Below are positions 22,727-34,037 of a stretch of 64,000 bases of DNA, in pieces; the stretch's first letter is position 1; each line of letters begins with the position of its first letter. The translations under genes and the position numbers were made by a program. A model generated the notes under the pieces. It had not been told where the DNA came from and did no database searches. It worked only from the letters and a program-made list of their open reading frames with translations. The DNA is from Tethya wilhelma. Lineage: Eukaryota > Porifera > Demospongiae > Tethyida > Tethyidae. The DNA is taken from positions 21,803 to 85,802 of the forward strand of contig CAXIPT010000079.1 in the NCBI GenBank assembly GCA_964030475.1. Direction: 5' to 3'.

Positions 22727-25700
22727 TCAATTTGTTTTGGTGACCTCATAAGCTGGACAGGTCTCCATCTCCATGGTAACTGTTTTTGTTGGCTGAGAAG
22801 AGAGGTTTATTTCATCGTAGACAGCTTCACTTGGTTTACTCTGTGTTTCTACCACGTCATACTCAGTAGGTGACTGTTTAACACCTTAAAAAAAAATAGT
22901 TTTGTTTATCATAACATTGAAAGTTTAATAATTATAACAATGAATAATAACTTTATGCAGGCTACCCATACTGGGACCATGCATGTATTGCTATGAGTAG
23001 CATTATTCCCAGGCCTAGGTCCACATAGCCAGAATTTAAATGCGTAAGGAAAGCCTGGATAGGAGGCTATGTTATGAGTGTGATAACACGCACCTTTAGA
23101 AATGTTTCTATCTTGAGATTTATTTCGGCAAATCCTAAGGAATGTCAAAGTAAATCATTCATTAGATAGTGTGGCATTTACTTATCGGTATACTATGTGA
23201 TTAATGTTTCATATATAGAAGTATATACATATTACCATTTGGTTATTGTGATTCCAGACAGAACAGCGATGATGATAAGTAGAATAACGATCACTGATGC
23301 CATCCCGGCAGTTGTGGGTGTACACGATGACGTTGAAGTTGACATACTAGTACCTAAAAGATCAACACACATTGTGTGTATATATGTGTGTGTATGCGTA
23401 TGTGTGCATATGAGTGCTCGTGTGTGCATTTATATATATAATTATGCATGAACTGAAAATAATTGTTTATCTTTATTGATAGAGTATAGCTGCTGCTCTT
23501 AAAATGTCTTTAACGGACAAACATCAAACAGCAGCAAACCATTATGTTGATGACCTAGCATCTGACTAAACAAACTATTCAATGTTCAATGGGCAAATAA
23601 AAGCAAACATTGATAAAATTTAATGGTAAACAACCTCTTGTAGCTCCCACAACAGCAAATGGCCCCACACCAATGTTGTTGACAGCTGCCACCATCACAC
23701 GATAGCTAGAGGAGGTATTGAGACCAGTTGCTGTGTAGACATTTCTTCCACCAGAGTTGATGTTATCAATGAGCACTGCCTGACTGTCCTTGGGATCATC
23801 TATTGAAGTAAACACCAGAAGATAATTTGTTATGAGTCCATTTCTATGGATACACTCCACACTGTCCCAAGATATGGTGACACTGGTGGAGGTGGAGGTG
23901 ATGATGGTGAGGTTTTGAGGGGCTCCAGATGGAACTAAATACAAATGATTTGTGCATGCATTGTTTACATCAATGAACTATAATATTACATCATGTCATG
24001 CAGTGGTGACTTACTAGTGGAATTGGTCATAAATTGAATGGTTGTACTATTCAGTACTTCACTTCTGCTGCCTACAGTTACAGCATAGACACTGTAGGCT
24101 TCCAAATGAAGGGTTAAAGTGTTCATCATTGGTACAGCTCTCACTGTCAGGATGTCTTGATCTTGAAAGGAGCTACACTGTCCATCTCTTCCATTCAAGC
24201 GACGATAAGACACAACATATTCATCAACTGCCAACCCTCCTTCTGTTTGGTTCCAGGTGACTTGGACTGATGTGATGTTAGCTAGTTCAGCCACTGAAGT
24301 CAATAGGGTACCTGTAAAATTCATTGCATACAATAATTATAATATTATATCTGCAATGTCATACACCCATAAAATTAAATTATTTTCATCATCACATTCT
24401 ACTATGCACATACTTACCTAGTACTTCGACAGTGTGGAGAGGTGATGCAATCAGTGAACCAGACAGTATGTGTGTAGAGGATGCCGTTGTTTGGAAAGAG
24501 TTAGTTGAAACAATGACTCTGTAGGTTGTCCAAATGCTCACATCAGTCAAATCGAAGCTAGTAGTAAATCTTGTCACTGTAACGGAAGTGTTACATTGAT
24601 CATTCCAAAAGTTGCATGGGGTGTATGTCACATTGTATGATCCAACTGTGAGTGATGATTGTGTGTTCAAGGTCCATGACAAACTGATACTTGTGAGGTC
24701 TTCAGAGAGTGTTGCAGTTAGAGAAATACTTGCTGAAGTTGAAGGATCTGTGTTTTAATTAACAATACTTTAAACTGCATGGTATACCAATGACACTCAC
24801 TAACAATTATTCAGAATTTTTTCTACAGTAACTGAACTTTAATATAATTTTGCTAAGTGTAATGGTGGTATATAATTTTATGTTGTGATAAAATTATTAC
24901 CTATCACAGTAAAAGGATCTGCAGTAACAGGTGTTGTTGTCCTATCATTAGTCACACTGACTCCATACACTCCTGAGAGTCTTCCTCTCACTGTCAGGAT
25001 GTTAGAGTAGTTTCCATCTCGGTATAGCCTATCATCTGAGCTGTCAGGTACAACAGTCTGTGATTCTGTGTAGTGATCATGGTCTACAAGAGATGAGATG
25101 TCAACTCCATCTCTTGTCCAAGTGACAACTGTAGCTGGTCCTCCAGTGGTTCTGAAGGTGAGGGTGAACTCCACTGGGTCTTCACTCACTAGAGAGAACT
25201 GGATAGAACCATTAGCTGACAATGAACCTGTGGTGCGTGAATTAGTACTGTACCATATTGTCCTCCCAAAACAATTATCATTCTTAGTGTCTCACCATTA
25301 CTGCTTATTGGATTAGCATAGACTCCTATGTACTTGGTCCTCTCCACTCCATTAGAGTCAGGGATCTCACATCTCCAGATTCCATTTAGTGCATGATTAT
25401 TATCAGCTGCTCTATTACGAAAGACATAAACTGCCTGTCCACTTCGTGTGATTCCAGATATATAATCAGGTTGATGGATTTGACGAGGAACATAATGAAA
25501 AATAGTGTGAGGATATTTCCAACTTCCAATACCACTTGGACTCGCACCAATCATTATTATATTGAAATCTGGTGCTTCATTAAAATCTGTACAGCAACCA
25601 CTATAGGTAGTGCTACATTTGAGTCCCACCATTAGATTTGTTCCATTAGGATCAATTCCAATATCCTCAGTAGTCACCAGTCCATGGTTAGGGATCACCC

Positions 25701-26925
25701 TGTCTCCTAGACTGATCCTAATACCATCATCTATAGATTCAGATTATTAAAAAAAACTTAAGGCTTTCATTACATGCTTGCCAGACTTACCTAATTGAGT
25801 ACATTATAAGCTACAAGTAGTAAAAATTTCAAAAAAAATAAGCAGTGTAGGAATGGGCAGTGCATTAAAAAGTATTGGAACAAGGAATGGTCCCAATTTC
25901 GGCACATGACTACTTCATTTTCATTATTATCCATCATGCATAGCTATTATTGTCGTAAATGGATCAAAGAATGATCTGTACTTGAATAGCTTATCACTCC
26001 GGTATCACATTAATTTTTATCACATGGTTCAAATTCCTGCCAATCTTATCACTTGGCTAAAAAGTGGAATAAAGTATAGCATGCATGATTAGATTAATAC
26101 CAGCCAAGACTTGGGCACAAAAATGAAGTAGTCATGTGCCGAAATTGGGACCATTCCTTGTTCCAATACTTTTAATGCACTGCCCATTCCTACACTGCTA
26201 ATTTTTTTTGAAATTTTTACTACTTGTTCATTCACTTTTTTCAACACTACAGTGAAGAGACTATCAGAGACTGGTTAGTCCCTATAAAAAGCTTGAGTTA
26301 TCTGAGAAGCAGCTACATTGGCTGCTAGAGCAGCTTATGCGCATGCGCGTTTAATGCCACGTGGATGACCTTTGAACTCTACCTACAAGAAGATGGCTAC
26401 ATTGAAGTACATGAATTTATACTCTAAGTTTCAAAGCTTTCTAGTTTTTGTTTAGGCTTATTTGTGATGAAAACGAGTATCAAGGAATGTATTACCTATG
26501 AAAAGGAGTTACTTTGTGCTGTCAAAGTTGGCTCAACACTTTCTGGTTCTCTGGAAATGCTTTTCAAGTAAGTCAGTTAGGAAGTACGTACGTAAGTTAG
26601 ATGAACAAAAATGGCACTATTGTGGCTTCCCACTAGCTCTCTCTACGAGTGCCGAGGAAAGGTTCTGTGAGTTTTAGGCCTTGCATACAATTGGTAATCT
26701 GTCAGTGAGAGACTGTGAGCAAGTTTGAAGACTCAATTTTGTTTTGTTAGATTTTTATGATCATAAACATTTTGTATAAATTTGTGCCTATGGGACATTC
26801 GGCCCATTCCTACTATACGTACTACCGTACGTATGATAACTTTGATACCACATACCTTGGCTCTCACAACTGCTGGTGAAGACAGCCACTACAATGATGG
26901 TGATGATGTGGACTGAACTGATCAT
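22727..26925 (-). CDS. M5: Ig/FN3 receptor, transmembrane type (691 aa)
   Basis: Complete open gene. Exons: 26856-26925 signal peptide (MISSVHIITIIVVAVFTSS), 25296-25730 NHGL Ig, 24901-25227 cysteine-less Ig, 24418-24747 FN3-B, 24015-24311 FN3-D, 23635-23934 FN3-E, 23236-23353 transmembrane (ASVIVILLIIIAVLSGITIT), 23094-23134 juxtamembrane (WICRNKSQDRNISK), 22727-22884 tail and TGA. Exons total 2,076 nt. The tail has three tyrosines: TEYDVV, which fits the TxYxxV/I switch-motif pattern of vertebrate immune receptors, AVYDEINL, a YEEI-like SH2 site, and CPAYEVTKTN. Intron 1 contains a complete composite transposon (25814-26836). The NHGL domain lacks the RLYL residues before NGIW found in sisters. 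Confidence 0.88.
25814..26836 (+). mobile_element. Composite palindrome-hairpin element, complete
   Basis: Palindrome 25814-26226, tail, hairpin end GTACGTATGA at 26836. Arms share the private pattern GTGCATTAAAAAGTATTGG with GAATGGTCCCAATTTC. The P1 intron 1 (GGTATCAAAGCTAAGCTTAT) is close to the empty site. A good reference copy. Confidence 0.88.
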
Positions 26926-27125
26926 AGCTCACTCTTTAGCATTCATGCAGGCATAAGAGTAAAACAGTCAGTCAGTGAATCAATGTTGCTGCTTTAATAC
27001 TTGCTTGAATTTGTGGGTGTGGCAATGCATGGAAATCCCCCCCACTTCCTGTATTGATTTGCACATGCGCAGTAGCTAGCCTGAGCTGATGAGGTGGTGA
27101 CCATTACCATGCAATAATAATGCCA
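26926..27125 (-). promoter_or_regulatory. Conserved upstream region of M5
   Basis: Read toward M5: CTACTGCGCATGTGCAAATC, ACAGGAAGTGGGGGGG, CCATGCATTGCCACACCC, then GCTAAAGAGTGAGCT and ATG. Same order as in the sister genes. Confidence 0.5.
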
Positions 27126-27144
27126 ACCACAGAATAATTAAAGT

Positions 27145-27233
27145 GAATCGTTGTTGGAAGTCTTAGGACCATAGATGATGATGAAATGGGTAATGAGTCC
27201 ATTTCTATGGATACACTCAATACTGTTCCAGCT
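27145..27233 (-). pseudogene. Relic FN3-E fragment downstream of M6
   Basis: Same fragment as at 15205-15292, with one extra change (GTCCCAG to GTTCCAG). No splice sites or frame of useful length. Confidence 0.7.
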
Positions 27234-27290
27234 CATAATGTTATCACAAAATTATTTAATAATAATAATTATTATAGTCAGTATATAAAA

Positions 27291-30204
27291 TCAGTTTATC
27301 TTGGTGATCTCATAAGCTGGACATGTCTCCATTTCTAGCTGACCAGTTGAAGTAGTTGGGACTACCTTGTCTGGTTCTTCATAAATGGCTCCTCCACTGC
27401 TTCCTTTAGTCTGCTTTGTTGCTCCTAAAATGGTACAATAATGGAATATTTTATACAACTTCAGCTTGGTAAACCATGATCATGCATGCACTCAAGGATA
27501 ATAATTATAAGTATTATGTTATAGATTATACCTTTGAATTGCCTCTTTATTTTGTATACCCTACAATAATAATTATTGCAATTTTACCTGGTTTAGGTTA
27601 AAATTAAGTCACTTGTCAATTTAAACTTACGCCAAGGCATTGAAGACTACACTAGTCACCAAAGCTGCTGCCAATATGACTATGACTGCTATCAGTCCAG
27701 CAATTGTTGCAGACTGAGAGTTACGATCACCTAATAGTATAATAAGAGGCAAAAATAGTGTAGAGCAGTACGTATACAAAGAAAGATAAATAATTCCTTG
27801 TACTATCAACTTCAAACGTTTTGTTGACATTGTTGATTGCAATAAGTGCTCTATAATACATACTTGTGTTTATCCATAAAACTAACAATGCTTGCATTAT
27901 AGCATATGGAAACTTGCTTGGCAATCAATAATAAACTGAATATAATATACACATAAGTGACATATAACACTGCTTGCTAAAATGACAAACACTGTTGCAT
28001 ACCAATTAACCATTATTTCTGACAGTAGACACACTAGCAAATACCCCCACACCAACTTCATTGACAGCTGCTACTTTGAAGAGATACTCTCTCCTAGGAT
28101 CAATTCCAGTGGCTGTGTAGCTCCCTCCTTCCTCTTGGTCTGTGATGTTCACTGTGACATTCATCTGGTTGGTCTCTCCATCTCCTCCCTGACCATAGCT
28201 GATGAGGTAATGAGTGATGAGTCCATTTCTATAGATACACTCAACACTGTCCCAAGATATGGTGATAGCATTGGCACACATGGAACCAATAATATATAGA
28301 GAGACATTTTTGGGGGGTCCAGATGGAACTGCAAAATAATTGTATAATTTTAAATACAGAAGCAGTCATTCAGAAATTCAAACAATGTCATGCATGCAGG
28401 TTGCTCATATATATGCTCACCTGTTGAATTTGTTATAAAATTGAAATTTGTTGTGTTCTCCAAATGAGAACCTCCATTTTTTCTGGCAATTACATTACAG
28501 GAGTAGTTACTGTGTGCTTCTAAGTGGAGAGTAGTAGTATAGGGTCCTTCTCCCTCAGCTCTCACTGTCACACTGCCTTCATCTTGAAATGAGCTACTCT
28601 GTCCATCTCTTCCATTCAAGCGACGATAAGACACAACATATTCATCAACTGTCAATCCTTCTTCTGGTTGGTTCCAGGTGACTTGGACTGATGTGATGTT
28701 AGCTAGTTCAACCACTGAAGAAATCTCAGGAGGTAAAATACCTGTCATTACCATGGTTAATAAACTTTGCATAATAATTATTGTACACTATAAGTATAAT
28801 ACAATGCTTACCCAAATTTGAAATATTCAGATATCCAGTAGATATTGGTGTTGATAGTACATATGTGAACTGATCAACCAGGGGCTGGGAATCAAGCCAT
28901 ACCATAACAGAGACGCTATAAGTTGCCCACAAGGTCAGATCTCTCAAAATGAATCGAGTAGTAGTGACTTTAGGTATTAGCTCTACTACAGGGTTGTCAC
29001 ACTCCCCTGACCATATGTCACACCTGATGTACCTCACTTCATAAGTAAAGTTGTAATTATTAAAGGGAGGGTTGACCAAAGTCCATGAAACAACGATAGT
29101 TGATAAATCTTGAGAGTGTTCCACATTCAGAGACACATTTGAGTGAGAAAAATCTATATAGTGTATAATAACGCATGGCACAGAGTTGCATACATACAAG
29201 ATATATATCTGCTTACCTAAGACTGTAATATTTTTTCTAACAGGGGTTGCTGTCCTATCATTAGTCACACTGACTCCATACACTCCTGAGAGTCTTCCTC
29301 TCACTGTCAAAATGTTGTCGTAGTTTCCATCTCTATATAGCCTAGTATCTGAGCTGTCAGGCCTCACAATCTGTGATTGTGTGTAGTCACTGTCTCCAAG
29401 AGATGAGATGTCAACTCCATCTCTTGTCCAAGTGACAACTGTAGCTGGTCCTCCAGTGGTTCTGAAGGTAAGGGTAAAACTCTGAGTTGCTGGGATTTCA
29501 TTGACCTCGATTCCATGTGAAGAGATGGTGGTCAGTGAACCTGCAGAGTATTGTTGTATGAATTCACTTTGTATAGTATTATTATGGTCACATGATCCAA
29601 TTCACATACAACAACTAACTCACCATAGCTGCTCATTGTATTAGAATAGATTCCTATGTACTTAGTTCTCTCCACTCCACTAGAGTCAGGGATCACACAT
29701 CTCCAGATCCCATTTAGCAGGTAGAGTCGATTGTTATCAGCTGCTCTATTTCGAAAGACGTATATTTCCTGTCCATGTCGTCTGATTCCAACTATATGCC
29801 TTTGGTTTTCGCTTATTTGATGAATTTGTTGAGTAATATAAATTGTAGTGTGGGCATATCTCCAACCTCCAGGACCACTTGGACTCACACCACCCCACTG
29901 ATATGGATCTTGGCTATTATTAGCAAAAACTTGACAGCAGCCACTATATGTTGTGTTACACTTCAGTCCCACCATTAGATTCATTCCATCAGGATCAATT
30001 CCAATATCCTCAGTAGTTACTAGTCCATGGTTAGGGATCACTCTGCCTCTTAGAGTGATTCTTATTCCATCATCTACATGAAAGAGAGAAACAATTTAAA
30101 CCTTTGGCCATGCATGTGTGACAAGTACTCTGATTCTTACCTTGACTGTGGCTGTAGTTGAACAGAAAGGCTAGAGCTAGGAAGACATACAATGAACTCA
30201 TCAT
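27291..30204 (-). CDS. M6: Ig/FN3 receptor, transmembrane type (693 aa)
   Basis: Complete open gene with a distinct leader. Exons: 30141-30204 signal peptide (MMSSLYVFLALAFLFNYSHS), 29624-30073 NHGL Ig, 29217-29540 cysteine-less Ig, 28812-29153 FN3-C (only copy in the window), 28421-28741 FN3-D, 28011-28328 FN3-E, 27631-27730 transmembrane (ATIAGLIAVIVILAAALVTS), 27532-27560 juxtamembrane, 27291-27424 tail. Total 2,082 nt. The tail is the second type: AIYEEP (a YxxP site) then METCPAYEITKIN. The NHGL domain is the most divergent in the minus group, and its FN3-E begins VPSGPPKNVSLYI rather than VPSGAPQNLTIIT. The promoter is not of the shared type. GQSSSF replaces GQCSSF in FN3-D. Confidence 0.88.
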
Positions 30205-30591
30205 TTATTTACAACTTAATTGTTGTCAGAAGTTATTACTGTCAGAACTATGTAAAGTGTTTACTATTTGTAGCTGCTGTAGGTGAACGTGAATTTGATG
30301 ATGTTTTTTCCTTATTAAGATTAAACAAATTTATTCATGATGATGAATCATATGCATTAAATATTTTGTGTACTACAACAAATGTAATTCATGTGAGTTG
30401 CATGTGATATGTCATGAGTCAGTGTATTGTGTGCGGGTGTACTCATCTTAGCAACACCCTATATTTGAATTGAAGATTGCAGGCTGTCAATATGATAGTG
30501 AACTATGCATACAATTTAGTATTTATGCAATTATTTTTTATGCATGTCATTGACAGTATGACTCTATGGCCATTGCTCATCTAAATGTTAG
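30205..30591. other. Intergenic between M7 and M6
   Basis: AT-rich, without the conserved promoter of the sister genes, in line with M6 having a different signal peptide. A 71-codon plus-strand frame (30192-30407) has no recognisable motif. Confidence 0.5.
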
Positions 30592-31794
30592 TTAGTTTAT
30601 CTTGGTGATCTCATAAGCTGGACATGTCTCCATTTCTAGCTGACCAACTGGAGTAGTTGGGACTATCTTGTCTGGTTCTTCATAAATGGCTCCTTCACTG
30701 CTTCCTTTGGCCTGCTTTGTTGGTCCACTAGTATCACTTTTCTCCTTATAAGGTGATTTCATGTATGTATAGTAGATTACATGTGGTGTATGAATATCTT
30801 GTTTAATTACAGTTGACAACTATGAATTTTTATTCCTTAAAAATCAAGTAAACTGATTCACCTTTGAATAATTGAGCATCTTCATCTTGTTCATCTTGTT
30901 CATCTTGTAAGCCCTGTCAGTAAGCCATGGCAATTGTGGTGAGTATATGCACGGACTCATGTTATGTAATGTTGAACGAAATACTAAGTCTTACCCAATG
31001 ACAATAATAACTCCACTAAGAACCAGAACTAAGAATTGGATGACAATCACTACTATCAGTCCAGCTATTGTTCCAGACTGTGACTTGCTTCCTACACCGT
31101 TACTAGTTTCTCTAACAGCTGTGTACAGGGAACACATCCAAATGTACTGAATGCAGGTTTACTATTATCATTTTGTCTTGTAGCAATAATTATTGTTGTT
31201 TAGTTGGACAGATCTTGGAATGCTAACAATCATACCGAATCTGTTTATCGATAAATTATCATTCATCACATGCATGCAGTAAACATGTGTACCATTGTTT
31301 TGGATGGTTACATTAGCAAACATCCCCACACCAGCTTCATTGACAGCTGCTACTTTAAAGAGGTACTCCTTTGTAGGATCAATTCCAGTGGCTGTGTAGC
31401 TCCCTCCTTCCTCTTGGTCTGTGATGTTCACTGTGACATTCATCTGGTTGGTCTCTCCATCTTCTCCCAGACCATAGCTTATGAGGTAATGAGTGATGAG
31501 TCCGTTTCTATGGATACACTCCACACTGTCCCAAGATATGATCACACTGGTGGAGGTGGAGGTGATGATGGTGAGGTTTTGTGGGGCTCCAGATGGAACT
31601 GGAAAATTGAGATTTGTGTCAGAATCAATATTATCTGGTCACATGCAGAACAATAATAATAGTAATGTATACCTGTTAAATTGGTCATGATATTATAACT
31701 TATAGTATTGTACAAATCTCCAAGAAGTTTCCTAGCAGTTATATTGCAAGTGTAGACACTGTAAGCCTCTAGGTGTAGAGTGGCAGTATAGGGT
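30592..31794 (-). CDS. M7: FN3 transmembrane receptor with extended tail, 5' cut by N
   Basis: Exons: 31673-31794 FN3-D (cut at the N), 31293-31598 FN3-E, 30995-31118 transmembrane (AGLIVVIVIQFLVLVLSGVI), 30862-30913 juxtamembrane, 30592-30819 tail ending METCPAYEITKIN and TAA. The juxtamembrane exon contains a near-repeat KMNKMNKMKM encoded by tandem AAGATGAAC units and, unlike the sisters, ends in phase 0. The tail exon is longer by about 30 residues, adding IYYTYMKSPYKEK with three or four extra tyrosines before AIYEEP. The Ig part is lost at the gap. Confidence 0.82.
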
Positions 31795-31795
31795 N
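31795..31795. other. Single-N join; strand of genes flips here
   Basis: An N inside a minus-strand FN3-D exon joined directly to the middle of a plus-strand Ig exon. Other single Ns are at 244, 9734, 34502, 41032, 49055, 53512 and 60029. Several interrupt palindromic elements or their tails (244, 9734, 34502, 41032, 49055), so they look like contig joins of unknown size. Confidence 0.9.
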
Positions 31796-32938
31796 TACTC
31801 GGCTATATGAAGATGGAAACTATGACAACATCCTGACAGTGAGAGGAAGACTCTCAGGAGTGTATGGAGTCAGTGTGACTAATGATAGGACAACAATACC
31901 TGTTGCTGCAGTCACTGAGATTGGTATAATTATGAATGTGAATAAAATTAATGTGATTGATTATGCATATACTAACCTGCATGCATACTGTTAAGGTAGT
32001 AGCGATAGTTCTTGTCAACATTATACATAACTCATGACAATACAGATGACGGTATTACTATCAGTCTTAAAAATATGACAATACTTAACCATGGACTGGT
32101 GACTATGGAGGATATCGGTCCAGGAATGAGTCCTTCTGGAACAAATTACATGATGGGACTCAAGTGTGAAACTACCTACACACAGTGTTGTACTGATACA
32201 GGTAGTGAGACCAGTACAGCCAGTTGGCATCATGCTCACACTACAGATCCTGTTCAACTTTCTAATCCTAGCACTCAAAACTTATTTGTATTTGGAATGA
32301 GAATGACTAGTCGAGCAGTTTACTTCTTTCGTAACAAAGCAGTAAACCCAAATACTAATGGAATTGTTAGATGTACCATACCAGACTCAAATGGCAATGA
32401 GCAAACAAAGTATATTGGAATTTATGCTTCAGGAACAAGTGGTTAGTTTTAATAAACAGTGTGCAAGTGTACTGAATATTATCAAGTGTACTGGTAGAAA
32501 GTGTAGTGCACACAATCTGTATATCCTTATATTAATTTATTCGACACACAGTGTGTAAAATTAGTAACGCGCAATTATTGTATGAATTTACTATGATTTT
32601 ATTTATAGGTTCCCTATCACCTGGTACTCCAAGTACTATCCAGTTTTCTCTAGTGAGAGAAGACCCAGTGGAGTTCACCCTCACCTTCAGAACCACTGGA
32701 GGACCAGCAACAGTTGTCACTTGGACAAGAGATAGAGATAGCATCCCAACAGCTGGAGACTTCTACAGCACACCATCACAGATTGTTGAGCAAGACAGCC
32801 CAACTGATGGGAGATACAGACTTGGACAATACTCTAACATCCTGACAGTGAGAGGAAGACTCTCAGGAGTGTATGAAGTCAGTGTGACTAATAACAGGAC
32901 AACAGAACCTGTTACTGGAGTTGCTATTACAGTGACCG
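31796..32938 (+). CDS. P0: partial receptor, Ig - NHGL - Ig
   Basis: Exons: 31796-31923 (end of a cysteine-less Ig, cut by the N), 32046-32441 NHGL Ig (DDGITISLKNMTILNHGLV, shorter and divergent), 32609-32938 cysteine-less Ig. All junctions are GT-AG and phase 1. An Ig exon spliced ahead of an NHGL exon with no signal exon between implies a doubled NHGL-Ig unit, the only case here. The following exons are not seen: a composite transposon begins 48 bp after the last donor, and a second truncated copy runs into the N at 34502. Confidence 0.75.
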
Positions 32939-32985
32939 GTATGATAAATTATTAATAATATAGTCATCAATTCTGTTTGTTTTTA

Positions 32986-34003
32986 TCATACGTACGGTAG
33001 TACGTATAGTAGGAATGGGCTGACTGTCCCATAGACACAATACAAAATGTTTATGCTCATAAACTTTCAGAGAATGACAGCTAAGCTTTTAGACATGGAT
33101 TAAAGCTTCCCTTGGATAGTTTTCTAAGTGCATACATCAACAAAACTCACAGAAACTCTCTAGAGCACTCTAGAGAGAGCGCTGGCGGGAAGCCAGAACA
33201 GTGCAATTTTGTTTTCTTCTTCCTTCCTTCCTAACTGACAAACTTGAACGCGATTTCCAGACAAACAAAAGGCATTCAGCCAGCTTTAACTGTACAGTGC
33301 AACTTGACTTCATCCGAACTACGTCCTTTTATACTCGTTTGGTGCCTAAAAGCTATATAACAAACAAAATCTAGGCATTTTAAAAACTCTGATATAAAAT
33401 ACTGTACTTGCATGTAGCCATCTTGATGTAGGTAAAGGTCGTCAACAGACCACGTGGTTTGCATGCATATAATGCGCATGCGCATCCAGTGTACTTGAAA
33501 GCAGTAGCTCATGCTTTTTGTAGAGACTGACCAGTCTCTGATAGCTTCTACTCCGATGCAGTTGAGCACCTTTGTGTTGGAAAAAGTGAACAAACAAGTA
33601 TAGTAAAAATTTCATAAAAATTAGCAGTGTAGGAATGGGCAGTGCTGCAAAAAGAAAGGAAACAAGGCTGGGACTTTAAATTTCGGCACATGACTACTTC
33701 ATTTTCAAAGTTTTCCAAGCTCATATAGGTTGCCTGTATACCTTCTAATTTATTTATAACTTAATTGGAATCAAATTTTTAATCATGATTCTATAATTAT
33801 TATAATAATATCAATGGGCATGTACATGTAGCATTGTTTGAACCATATCAATATTTATTTTATATGACTGGATACATGAGGAATCGAAAATGAAAATGAA
33901 GTAGTCATGTGCCGAAATTTAAAGTCCCAGCCTTGTTTCCTTTCTTTTTGCAGCACTGCCCATTCCTACACTGCTAATTTTTATGAAATTTTTACTATAC
34001 TTG
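32986..34003 (-). mobile_element. Composite palindrome-hairpin element
   Basis: Hairpin end 32986, palindrome 33595-34003. Arms share private variants: GTGCTGCAAAAAGAAAGG with GGCTGGGACTTTAAATTTC, and the exact inverses on the other side. The start is CAAGTATAGTAAAA with a TA insertion also mirrored in the right arm (ACTATACTTG). Confidence 0.87.
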
Positions 34004-34037
34004 TTGTTATTACATTTGCCATGCACTAGTACCATTA

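Noticed and set aside
22727..22884. Strict ITIM or ITAM in the receptor tails
   Set aside because: The residue two before Tyr is Thr, Ala or Pro, and spacing and +3 residues do not meet the ITAM consensus; only ITSM-like and SH2-type wording is justified.
22985..23062. Possible fifth TAGCC...GGCTA element in the M5 intron (CATAGCCAGAATTTAAATGC to GGAGGCTATG)
   Set aside because: Arms pair for only a few bases and no target duplication is visible.
30192..30407. 71-codon plus-strand frame between M7 and M6
   Set aside because: No motif, no splice context, and it starts inside the M6 signal exon on the opposite strand.
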